From the NCBI GenBank assembly GCA_910584875.1, contig CAJUDA010000012.1:1-64000 (forward strand): a stretch of 64,000 nt of DNA. The letters run 5' to 3'. Shown here one piece after another: positions 50,943-58,905 of this stretch (position 1 is the stretch's first letter; the number at the start of each line of letters is the position of its first letter). This DNA is from an uncultured Eubacterium sp. GTDB lineage: Bacteria > Bacillota > Clostridia > Lachnospirales > Lachnospiraceae. A model generated the notes under the pieces. It was not told the origin of the DNA and did no database searches. It saw only the letters and a program-made list of their open reading frames with translations. Made by a program: the position numbers and the translations under genes.

Positions 50943-51878
50943 TTATTTCACCTTTGGCAGTGCAAAGGAAATCCTGGTCCCCTTACCGATCATACTTTCT
51001 GCCCATATCCTTCCACCATGCTCCTCCATGATTTTTTTCGCGATAGCCAGTCCCAGACCACTTCCCCCTGTTCCAGAATTTCTGGAGCTATCTGTACGAT
51101 AAAACCGTTCAAACACACGTTTCAGTTCTTCCTCCGGAATTCCTATCCCATTGTCCGTAATATGAACGATCAGTTCCCCTTCCTTTTCTTCAATATTGAC
51201 AAATAGAATTCCCGTATCCTTCTGTATGTATTTGGCGGCATTTCCTATGATGTTATTTATAACTCTCTTTAGCTTTTCCCCATCAATCCGGATCATCACT
51301 GTACGATCCGCATCATAGCGGTAAACCAGACTGATATTTCTCGTTTCCAGATCCAGCGACAACTGACTGATACATTCGCTCAAATATTCCTGGGCATTTA
51401 CTTCCAGAAAATGATACACCAGGTCCTTCTGATAAATTTGTGCGAAAAAAGACAACTCATCTACCATACCGGCCATATCATCCGCTTTGTTACGGATCGT
51501 CAGAACATATTTATTCATCCGTTCTGGTGAACCAGCGACACCATCCAATATTCCCTGCGCATAACCCTTGATGGCAGTGAGCGGTGTTTTCAGGTCATGG
51601 GTAATATTACTGATCACCTCACGACTCAGATCATTCGGCTGATCCTTCACGAATTCCAGTTCAAGAATATGATAGTAAAGCCATCTTCCCGAAAAAAACA
51701 GGATAAGTACCATACTGACAACAGCTGCTATTATAGAGAAATCCAGAATCCATACAAACAGTCCCTTTTGCATATCCCTGATGGCATGCCGCATGATAAA
51801 TACGATCAGTATGAACACACCTAACACAGATTCTGTCAGAAATATGATTCCCAGGTAATGCTTTATTTTTTTCTGCAT
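50943..51878 (-). CDS. Sensor histidine kinase with minimal sensor region
   Basis: A 311-residue kinase with two membrane helices (about residues 8-28 and 42-64) and only about a dozen residues between them, so sensing must occur within the membrane or through a partner. The phospho-acceptor is in ISNITHDLKTPLTAIKGYAQ; N box NNIIGNAAKYI; G1 DNGIGIP; G2 GSGLGLAIAKKI. It starts divergently from metK and is followed by its regulator. Such intramembrane kinases often respond to cell-wall antibiotics. Confidence 0.92.
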   Translation of the reverse strand: MQKKIKHYLGIIFLTESVLGVFILIVFIMRHAIRDMQKGLFVWILDFSIIAAVVSMVLILFFSGRWLYYHILELEFVKDQPNDLSREVISNITHDLKTPLTAIKGYAQGILDGVAGSPERMNKYVLTIRNKADDMAGMVDELSFFAQIYQKDLVYHFLEVNAQEYLSECISQLSLDLETRNISLVYRYDADRTVMIRIDGEKLKRVINNIIGNAAKYIQKDTGILFVNIEEKEGELIVHITDNGIGIPEEELKRVFERFYRTDSSRNSGTGGSGLGLAIAKKIMEEHGGRIWAESMIGKGTRISFALPKVK

Positions 51879-52009
51879 ACGATTTCCCCATAAAAATTTT
51901 TTAATTGTTTTTTATTTTTTCTTTATCTTTTGCTTATTATAACATTATTTCAGATAAATGCTACCCTTTTTTTACAAAATGTTACATTTTTTTACTTTGT
52001 TTTATAATC

Positions 52010-52038
52010 TTGACGAATGATTTTGCTTATAGTAGAAT
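52010..52038 (+). promoter_or_regulatory. Sigma-A promoter of metK
   Basis: TTGACG (52010-52015), 17-base spacer, TAGAAT (52033-52038), 38 bases before the start. The leader is too short to hold a SAM riboswitch. Confidence 0.7.
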
Positions 52039-52076
52039 AGAAAAAGTAAGAAAAAAATAAACTGAGGAGGATAATT

Positions 52077-53255
52077 ATGGGAAAAATACTCTTTACATCA
52101 GAATCTGTAACAGAGGGACATCCGGATAAGATCTGCGACCAGATTTCTGACGCCGTGCTGGATGCGCTTCTGGAACAGGATCCAATGAGCCGCGTTGCCT
52201 GCGAGACTGCCATTACTACTGGACTGGTTCTTGTAATGGGTGAAGTTTCATCCAAAGCACAGGTTGACATCCAGAAACTTGTCAGAGATACCATCTGTGA
52301 AATTGGATATGACACGACAGAAAAGGGGTTTGACGGACATCTGTGTGGAGTTATGGTCGCCCTGGACAAACAATCTTCCGATATTGCAATGGGTGTAGAT
52401 AAAGCATTGGAATCCAAACTGACTGACAGTGAGATCGATGCCATCGGTGCCGGAGATCAGGGTATGATGTTCGGCTATGCCACAAATGAAACCGATGACT
52501 ATATGCCGTATCCGGTTTACCTGGCACATAAGCTTTCAAAACAGCTTTCTGCCGTCCGCAAGGATGGAACACTTCCTTATCTGCGTCCGGACGGTAAATC
52601 ACAGGTTACCGTGGAATATGATAAAGACAACAGACCAAAGCGTCTGGACGCTGTCGTGATCTCATCCCAGCACAGCGAAGATGTATCCTGGGAGCAGATA
52701 CAAAAGGATATCCGTAAATATGTCATTGACGTCGTTCTTCCTGCAGAGCTGATCGACGAAGAGACAAAGATATACATTAATCCGACAGGACGGTTTGTCA
52801 TCGGCGGACCAAACGGTGACAGCGGCGTGACCGGACGTAAGATCATCGTCGATACATATGGGGGATGGGCACGCCATGGCGGCGGCGCCTTCTCTGGCAA
52901 GGATCCGACAAAGGTTGACCGTTCTGCTGCCTATGCAGCCCGCTATGTTGCCAAGAACATCGTGGCCGCTGGTCTGTGTGACAGGGCAGAAGTCCAGTTA
53001 TCCTATGCCATCGGTGTCGCATCGCCGACTTCGATCCGTATCGATACATTTGGTACTGGTAAACTTCCGGAAGAAAAACTCGTCGACATCATTTCAGAGA
53101 ATTTTGACCTGCGTCCGGCAGGCATCATCCAGATGCTGAACCTGCGCCAGCCAATTTACAAACAGACTGCTGCTTACGGTCATTTCGGACGAAGCGATCT
53201 GGATCTGCCGTGGGAAAAACTTGATAAAACGGAAGTATTGAAAAAATATCTGTAA
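52077..53255 (+). CDS. metK: S-adenosylmethionine synthetase
   Basis: A 392-residue enzyme making S-adenosylmethionine from ATP and methionine. Family motifs: FTSESVTEGHPDKICDQISD at the N-terminus, GAGDQGMMFGYA (methionine loop), GGPNGDSGVTGRKIIVDTYG-type P-loop block and GGGAFSGKDPTKVDRS. GAGGAGG stands before the ATG. The product supports the methylases in this window (rsmF-like, ksgA, trmB). A tRNA-Arg gene follows. Confidence 0.98.
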   Translation: MGKILFTSESVTEGHPDKICDQISDAVLDALLEQDPMSRVACETAITTGLVLVMGEVSSKAQVDIQKLVRDTICEIGYDTTEKGFDGHLCGVMVALDKQSSDIAMGVDKALESKLTDSEIDAIGAGDQGMMFGYATNETDDYMPYPVYLAHKLSKQLSAVRKDGTLPYLRPDGKSQVTVEYDKDNRPKRLDAVVISSQHSEDVSWEQIQKDIRKYVIDVVLPAELIDEETKIYINPTGRFVIGGPNGDSGVTGRKIIVDTYGGWARHGGGAFSGKDPTKVDRSAAYAARYVAKNIVAAGLCDRAEVQLSYAIGVASPTSIRIDTFGTGKLPEEKLVDIISENFDLRPAGIIQMLNLRQPIYKQTAAYGHFGRSDLDLPWEKLDKTEVLKKYL

Positions 53256-53266
53256 TACGTTATAAT
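53238..53266 (+). promoter_or_regulatory. Promoter of tRNA-Arg, inside the metK 3' end
   Basis: TTGAAA (53238-53243), 17-base spacer, TATAAT (53261-53266). The -35 box lies in the last codons of metK. An 11-pair hairpin (53268-53278 with 53289-53299) sits between it and the tRNA. Confidence 0.6.
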
Positions 53267-53303
53267 ACATATGCCTGATTAATATCAGTCAGGCATATGG
53301 CCT

Positions 53304-53375
53304 GCTCTCGTAGTTAAATGGATATAACAGCCCCCTCCTAAGGGGCAGTTGTGGGTTCGATTCCCGCCGGGAGTA
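53304..53375 (+). tRNA. tRNA-Arg (anticodon CCT)
   Basis: A 72-base cloverleaf: acceptor stem GCTCTCG with CGGGAGT, D-arm with TTAAATGGATATAA, anticodon stem GCCCC/GGGGC with loop CTCCTAA (anticodon CCT), T-arm GTGGG-TTCGATT-CCCGC. CCA is not encoded. It reads the AGG codon. The first pair is G-U. Confidence 0.95.
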
Positions 53376-53397
53376 CTCGCAAAAAATGAAGCAATGC

Positions 53398-53457
53398 AAA
53401 AAATGGAATAAGCAGCAACTGGGAGCTTGCTCACAAGTTGTTACTTATTCATTTTTT
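53398..53457 (+). terminator. Large hairpin with T-run after tRNA-Arg
   Basis: Near-complete 23-base inverted repeat (53398-53420 with 53435-53457) with a few mismatches, ending in TTTTTT. It probably ends the tRNA transcript. Confidence 0.75.
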
Positions 53458-53460
53458 ATA

Positions 53461-53546
53461 GTGCGAAGCACGCGGGCTTGCGGAATGATCTTTTCCGCAA
53501 GACTGGCATTGCGATAGCCCGCGGGATGGCCGGCTTTGCCGGGCAT
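53461..53546. repeat. Cluster of three GC-rich palindromes
   Basis: A small hairpin (53461-53471), a nested pair with an outer perfect 8-base stem (53471-53478 with 53516-53523) and an inner 9-base stem (53477-53485 with 53493-53501), and a third hairpin (53526-53546). No protein frame fits. Candidate structured RNA or repeat relic between tRNA-Arg and the J-domain gene. Confidence 0.5.
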
Positions 53547-53636
53547 ACTGCATGGCTGCGAAAAATGATACTAAACTGGGCAGACTTGTTGCAAATCGGG
53601 AATTACCAGTATTAAAACGGGCAAAGGAAATAATCT

Positions 53637-54644
53637 ATGACAAACTACTATGACATTCTGAAAATTAAAAGTAATGCCTCACAAAACGAAATAAAAAGAG
53701 CCTACCGCAAACTGGCAAAGAAATATCATCCGGATAATTACAAAGGTACAGAGGAAGAGGCAGAAGAATTTATGTCCCGCATCAACGAGGCATATGACAC
53801 CCTTGTTGATGAAGAAAAACGAAAACTTTATGATGCAGAATTTCTAAAAAATTCGATTCCCCACCCGTCCGCCGCACGTCCCAAACCCGATCCTTTCAGG
53901 TATAACACATCCCATTCTTCCCAGGAATGGACGGATGACTTTGGATTTTCCCCGGAAGATGAATACCCCTCTGGAAAGACAAAGCGGACGATGAAGCGAA
54001 CGTTTTACCGCCCTCTTACATACAGTGCCTTTCTGATCATTCTCATTTTTCTGGCGGTTCAGTTTAATCTTCCCGGCAGAGTGATCGATGTCATTAATAT
54101 CAACAGGGACACGACTGCCAAAACAGCGAAGGGATGTATCAACTGTTATTTTAAAGCTGTCCGGGAACATAATGCTGAAGATGCAAACTCCTTTTTCCTG
54201 ACTTCCGATTATGACAAACTAAATGATGGGGTCATAGCAATCCTGAGCATTGGCGATGGAAGTGAGGATCTGATGTACCAGCCGCTGTATGAGGAATTTT
54301 CAAACTTTGAAGTATCGATCAATGATGTTACCTACAATGAGGATGAGACAGAAGCAACAGTCACTACGACCATTCAGAATATCAACTGCTACACACTGTT
54401 TATCGAACTCAACAGGCAGCAACCTGTATCCTCGATCAATCCAGCGCGGAGTACCAATTATATCATCCGCCATATACTGGAAGACGACAGAGATGAATAT
54501 CTGACGGAGACTACCTGTACCTTTACTTTAATTAAAAGAAATGGTTTGTGGGAGATCAATAAAATAGAAAAGATCACGGATCTGGTTTCTATATTTGTCG
54601 GTAATGTTAATAAAATAGCGGATAAGCTGATCCAGTCTGATTAG
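53637..54644 (+). CDS. Membrane-tethered J-domain protein
   Basis: A 335-residue protein. J domain at residues 3-70 with the HPD motif (KKYHPDNYKG), a disordered Pro/Ser-rich stretch, one membrane helix (about 122-142, SAFLIILIFLAVQFNLP), then an outer domain of about 190 residues. The outer part has a helix-beta layout like NTF2/DUF4878-type domains. The J domain would call DnaK to the inner membrane face. No DnaJ zinc fingers or C-terminal substrate domains are present, so it is not the housekeeping DnaJ. AAAGGAAA stands before the ATG. The stop lies within a palindrome. Confidence 0.85.
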   Translation: MTNYYDILKIKSNASQNEIKRAYRKLAKKYHPDNYKGTEEEAEEFMSRINEAYDTLVDEEKRKLYDAEFLKNSIPHPSAARPKPDPFRYNTSHSSQEWTDDFGFSPEDEYPSGKTKRTMKRTFYRPLTYSAFLIILIFLAVQFNLPGRVIDVININRDTTAKTAKGCINCYFKAVREHNAEDANSFFLTSDYDKLNDGVIAILSIGDGSEDLMYQPLYEEFSNFEVSINDVTYNEDETEATVTTTIQNINCYTLFIELNRQQPVSSINPARSTNYIIRHILEDDRDEYLTETTCTFTLIKRNGLWEINKIEKITDLVSIFVGNVNKIADKLIQSD

Positions 54645-54666
54645 CTGGGCGGCGCCGTCCAGCTAA
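54641..54666. repeat. Palindrome on the J-domain gene stop (shared with 38719)
   Basis: A 26-base palindrome, perfect apart from one G-T pair, overlapping the stop codon of the J-domain gene. Its first 16 bases are identical to the minus strand of the palindrome at 38719-38766, which also begins on a stop codon between convergent genes. Confidence 0.75.
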
Positions 54667-54705
54667 AAGGAGAGAGCCGCTTCGACAGCCCTCTCCTTTT
54701 ATTTT
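54665..54705 (+). terminator. Terminator of the J-domain gene, possibly two-way
   Basis: Ten-pair stem (54665-54674 with 54691-54700) with a T-rich tail on the plus strand. It lies between convergent stops (54644 and 54728) and may serve the MCP gene as well. Confidence 0.8.
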
Positions 54706-54727
54706 AATCGCTCAATATATCATACAA

Positions 54728-56602
54728 CTACTCTACAATCTCAAGCAGTCTTCCTGCCACATCTGTCATATTGGAAGATACCTGCATCGTATTCTGGGAG
54801 ATCTGTACATTCTCTTCCACCACGCTGGAGATCCGTCCCATCTGGCTGACGGCACTGGCAACGATATCTACATTATGCCTCACCATATTTGTTATCTCTC
54901 CTACTTCCTGGCTGGCGCCCTGGATCCTTTCCACAGCAGCACCAAATGCTTCTGCCGTCTGGTCTGTAATTTCTTTCCCATTTTCGATTGCCTTGATCGA
55001 GTTGGTGATCAGTTCATTTGTCTCTTTGGCAGCCTGGGCGCTCCTGGCAGCAAGCTCACCTACCTGTGAAGCTACAACGGCAAAGCCTTTTCCCATTTCT
55101 CCGGCACGCACCGCCTCGATCGAAGCATTCAGGGAAAGCAGATTTGTCTGTTCAGCGATCGAATTGATCTCACCGATTATCTTTTCAATATCCATGGACA
55201 TTTCACTGATCCTTTGCATGGAGTCTTTCAGAAGGTTCATCTGGGAACGTGTATGCAATATTTCATCCACCGTGCTCTCCGTCGTTGTGGTGACATTGAC
55301 AGAGACATCCACACTGTTATTCAGCTCGTCGGTCAGCTGTCCCATAATCTGTTTTAACTCAGCAACTGCTTTTTCCTGTTCTCCCGTTCCATGATAAATA
55401 TTATCTGCACTCTCCTGTGTCTCCCCGGATACCTGGTTCAGATCCTGACACACGTTTTTGATCTTCTGGATCAGTACACGGTTATTTTCCACATCCTCTT
55501 TCTGATGGTCCAGAAGAGTCTGGTTTTCCTCCATATTCCGGGCAATGCTCTCCACCATTTTATTGATACTGTTAGAAAGCAGTGTAAATTCTGGATTATC
55601 TTTTACATTTACTGTGACTTCAAAATTACCATCTGAAATTTGTTTCATGGCGCCGGTTATGCCATTGATTCCCCGGACGATCTTCCGGTCAACCATCCGG
55701 TTGATCATCAGGAGCAGCACGCCGAAGATAATAATCATGCTCAGTGACACTACAACCATCTGATTTGTCCGTTCCCCGTAGTATTCATTGGACGGCATAA
55801 ATGTTCCAATCACTTTATCTTCATATGTAATCGCATTATAATATCCTTTCACACCATTGACTGTTACTTTTCCGCTTCCCTCTAATGAATCAGAAAATCC
55901 TGCGTCAGCTGCCGAAGTACCGACCAGGGATTTTTCCGGATGGGCCAGAACCTTTCCCTCCTTGGGATCGATCGCATAAACATATCCATTTTCGCCAAAA
56001 TCAATATCTCCCAGAACGACATTTAAGTCTGTACTGGCAAGCATGTTCTCCAGAACCTCTGGTCTCACTCCTACCTGAACAAGTCCCTTTGCATCCTTTC
56101 TGGCTACGCCGATATACTGCATCACCACACCCTCTGCCACATTTACCTGCGGCTCCTGTGCGATCTCGATGGAAGGATCATCCACGATCACCATAAAGGC
56201 ATTGGACTGTTCACCACTCTTCATATCAAAACCCACATAGTCATCAATGGTGCTGCTGGTAATGATTCCCTTCTCATCAATAATATGTAATTCATTTACC
56301 TTCAGCCGGTCTTTAATTTCATCCAGCTTTTTCTTATTACTGGCAATCGAGGGATCTGTCTCCAGCATATCTGCAAAAGCCCGTGATTTGGCAAGATTGT
56401 CCGCACTCAGATTATCTGTGAGTCTCTTCACATTTTCTTCATTGCCGATCAGCTTCTGCTTCACATCATCCAGCTTACTCTGACTGGCTGACTGATTATT
56501 GCTCCTGATAATAACTGTCTGCAGGATAAAGATTGCTGTAACAGTAACAAGAAATGCTGCCAGCATATAAAGAAACAGACGTTTTGTGAAAATCTTTTTC
56601 AT
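54728..56602 (-). CDS. Methyl-accepting chemotaxis protein with dCache-like sensor
   Basis: A 624-residue chemoreceptor: membrane helix about residues 8-30, outer double-Cache-like domain about 35-280 (GYVYAIDPKEGKVLAHP is typical), second helix about 285-305, HAMP about 306-360, then the signalling domain with the hairpin tip EQTNLLSLNASIEAVRAGEMGKGFAVVA-type block (about 500-527). No flagellar or che genes are in the window, so it may feed a distant system or a non-motility pathway. The ATG at 56602 is chosen with AAGGAG upstream; an earlier in-frame ATG lacks one. Confidence 0.92.
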   Translation of the reverse strand: MKKIFTKRLFLYMLAAFLVTVTAIFILQTVIIRSNNQSASQSKLDDVKQKLIGNEENVKRLTDNLSADNLAKSRAFADMLETDPSIASNKKKLDEIKDRLKVNELHIIDEKGIITSSTIDDYVGFDMKSGEQSNAFMVIVDDPSIEIAQEPQVNVAEGVVMQYIGVARKDAKGLVQVGVRPEVLENMLASTDLNVVLGDIDFGENGYVYAIDPKEGKVLAHPEKSLVGTSAADAGFSDSLEGSGKVTVNGVKGYYNAITYEDKVIGTFMPSNEYYGERTNQMVVVSLSMIIIFGVLLLMINRMVDRKIVRGINGITGAMKQISDGNFEVTVNVKDNPEFTLLSNSINKMVESIARNMEENQTLLDHQKEDVENNRVLIQKIKNVCQDLNQVSGETQESADNIYHGTGEQEKAVAELKQIMGQLTDELNNSVDVSVNVTTTTESTVDEILHTRSQMNLLKDSMQRISEMSMDIEKIIGEINSIAEQTNLLSLNASIEAVRAGEMGKGFAVVASQVGELAARSAQAAKETNELITNSIKAIENGKEITDQTAEAFGAAVERIQGASQEVGEITNMVRHNVDIVASAVSQMGRISSVVEENVQISQNTMQVSSNMTDVAGRLLEIVE

Positions 56603-56790
56603 ATACCGTTGTTCTCCTTCCGTGTTAGGTAGTATTGTCAATTATTATAACAAAAAATCCTGCTTTTTGAAAATGAGAAAAGTAAGAAATTTAACATAAC
56701 TCTTTATTCTTTTGGCAAGAGGTGGTATACTAGAGGTGATTTTCGCATAAAACACTTAAGGTAATTAAATATAATTGGGAGGTAAATAAG

Positions 56791-58887
56791 ATGAAGGAAA
56801 AGAAACTTATCGCAAAACATGTTATGGTTCTTTTTGCCATCATCATGACGGCACTGGGAATTCCATCTATCACAAAAGCGGATGCTACGGATTATCAGAC
56901 AACGATCGCTACGGACCGTGCTGCCGGACAAGTTAAATATTCCATCAGCGGCATTGATCCTGAACAGACAAAAACTTTAACATTACAGGTAACCGATCCG
57001 GCGACAAAAGCTGCCGTTCTGGAACAGCCGGTATCCCTCACAGCAGAAAATTGCATGGAAGGTACCTATACGGGGACATTTTCACTCAGTGACCTGAACT
57101 ATGCTTATGGCAGCTACACAGTATCTGTCGTGATCGACGAAAATACCATTCCGGTAGGAAGTACCGATCTTTCCATTCATAAGGATAAGATCAGCCTGAC
57201 AATCCAGGGTACAAAAAGTGCTTCTTCCCGAACTATGACACTGGTCTCCAAAGAAGCAGCCGGAGAAGTGCTCGTTCCAGGTGAAGGAAATCAGGTTTCC
57301 ATTATGGCATGGCCAAAATCAGCCAGCGAAACTACGGCAAAACTGGTCGGTGCCAAAACAAACCTGAACAAAAACAACGGACTTGTCTGGACAGCAAATA
57401 TCAGTAAGGCAGGTACTGCATACGGGACCTGGTATGCCAGACTCGTCCTCACAAATACAAACAACACTTCCGTCAACATTAAACTGGCAGAGGCATCCTA
57501 CTCCATTACTCCTACTATTTCCTCTTTCGTAGTCAGTAAGACAAAATCACTGGAAAAGAAAAAATCCTTTTCCCTGTACATATACAGTTTAAAAAATGTC
57601 TATGGTGTCCGCAGCCTGTCATTCCGGGTCTATAACAGCAAGGGAAAGAAGGTTGCCACGATTGCCGGTAAACGAAAAAACACAAGCGGGAGCCAGTTTT
57701 CTGCTTCTGTCACGATGAAAAAACTAAAATATAAACTGGATAAATATACGATCAAGGCAGTTTTGACAGACAACAATGGTAAGACAAAAACGATAAGCAA
57801 ATCTGTTTCTGCTGATCAGCGTGCAAAATCCGGCACCCTGTCTGTCACGAAAAAACAGAAGAAAGCCAGCTGCGTGTACAAACTCAGCAACGCTTATCTG
57901 CCCGGCAACATCAAAAAAGTAAACTTTGTTTTATATAAAGTAAAAGGGAAAAGTAAAAAGAAACAGGGGACATATACGGTGAAATCTACTGCCGGCAAGA
58001 AAAAAATAACGACAACAGTCAATAATAATAAAACAGGAAGTTATCTTGTCCGGGCATACGGCTATACGGCATGGAACAAACGTGTACTGCTCAATGAAGT
58101 GAATTACAGGCTCAGGAAAAAAGACATGGGCAAAAACGGCTGGTATTATGAGAAGTACAATGGCAAGAAGTATAAGCTCTATTACGTCAATAATGTAGTA
58201 CAGACCGATGTAACTAAACTTCTGAAACTTAAGAAAAGCAGTTCATCAAATACCAATAATTTTTATATTGAAGTAAACCGCGCTGCCTGTACAGTCACTA
58301 TTTTCATGAAAAATAAAGATACCGGTAAATACGACCTTCCGGTCAAGACCTGTACCGTGTCGGTCGGACGTGATGTCTCTACCGTTGCCGGGACCGGCGG
58401 TCTGACGCTTCACTCTTCCTACACACCGCTTGGCACTTATTCGATCTGCACGAATGGACAATCCGTGAAATACACCCTGAAGCCAATGGTAGAGCCGGAT
58501 GGCAGCACCGTATATGCCAGATGGGCCACCCATATTGTGGGGAATGTTTATTTCCATGCGATCGCTGTAGGTTCACAGTCGCACTATGCTCTTAGTTCCT
58601 CGACCTATAACCGCCTTGGATCTCCCGCCTCTGCAGGCTGCATCCGCATGACTGTTGCCGATGCAAAATGGATCTATGACTACGCATCTACTGGATCTAC
58701 AGTCAAGATCATTAAGGGAAAAGCATCCAAACCAGGTCCTATGGGTAAAAATGCTGTAATCAAGACAAAGGGTGTAAGCTACGATCCTACCGATCCTGCC
58801 GTACCCACCTCCCGCAAAAAAGCGGACTACAAAGCAAAAAGAATCAGCGGTTACATGACAAAAAATGGTACCCGCGTCGGATATTGA
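56791..58887 (+). CDS. Secreted L,D-transpeptidase (YkuD family)
   Basis: A 698-residue exported protein. Signal peptide 1-30; several Ig-like beta modules rich in Lys (about 35-440; for example YTIKAVLTDNNGKTKTISK); then a YkuD catalytic domain about 485-645, with the His in HAIAVG and the catalytic Cys in SPASAGCIRM. Such enzymes form 3-3 crosslinks or attach proteins in peptidoglycan. GGGAGG stands before the ATG. The gene ends 18 bases before tyrS with no terminator between, so the two are likely co-transcribed. The Lys-rich modules resemble those in the GH43 proteins. Confidence 0.88.
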   Translation: MKEKKLIAKHVMVLFAIIMTALGIPSITKADATDYQTTIATDRAAGQVKYSISGIDPEQTKTLTLQVTDPATKAAVLEQPVSLTAENCMEGTYTGTFSLSDLNYAYGSYTVSVVIDENTIPVGSTDLSIHKDKISLTIQGTKSASSRTMTLVSKEAAGEVLVPGEGNQVSIMAWPKSASETTAKLVGAKTNLNKNNGLVWTANISKAGTAYGTWYARLVLTNTNNTSVNIKLAEASYSITPTISSFVVSKTKSLEKKKSFSLYIYSLKNVYGVRSLSFRVYNSKGKKVATIAGKRKNTSGSQFSASVTMKKLKYKLDKYTIKAVLTDNNGKTKTISKSVSADQRAKSGTLSVTKKQKKASCVYKLSNAYLPGNIKKVNFVLYKVKGKSKKKQGTYTVKSTAGKKKITTTVNNNKTGSYLVRAYGYTAWNKRVLLNEVNYRLRKKDMGKNGWYYEKYNGKKYKLYYVNNVVQTDVTKLLKLKKSSSSNTNNFYIEVNRAACTVTIFMKNKDTGKYDLPVKTCTVSVGRDVSTVAGTGGLTLHSSYTPLGTYSICTNGQSVKYTLKPMVEPDGSTVYARWATHIVGNVYFHAIAVGSQSHYALSSSTYNRLGSPASAGCIRMTVADAKWIYDYASTGSTVKIIKGKASKPGPMGKNAVIKTKGVSYDPTDPAVPTSRKKADYKAKRISGYMTKNGTRVGY

Positions 58888-58905
58888 AAGGAGTTTTAAA
58901 TAACA

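Noticed and set aside
51879..52076. Possible SAM riboswitch before metK
   Set aside because: The promoter lies 38 bases before the start, leaving no room, and no kink-turn or terminator is seen.
58700..58905. Possible T-box before tyrS
   Set aside because: The region is the coding end of the transpeptidase; only 18 bases separate the genes.
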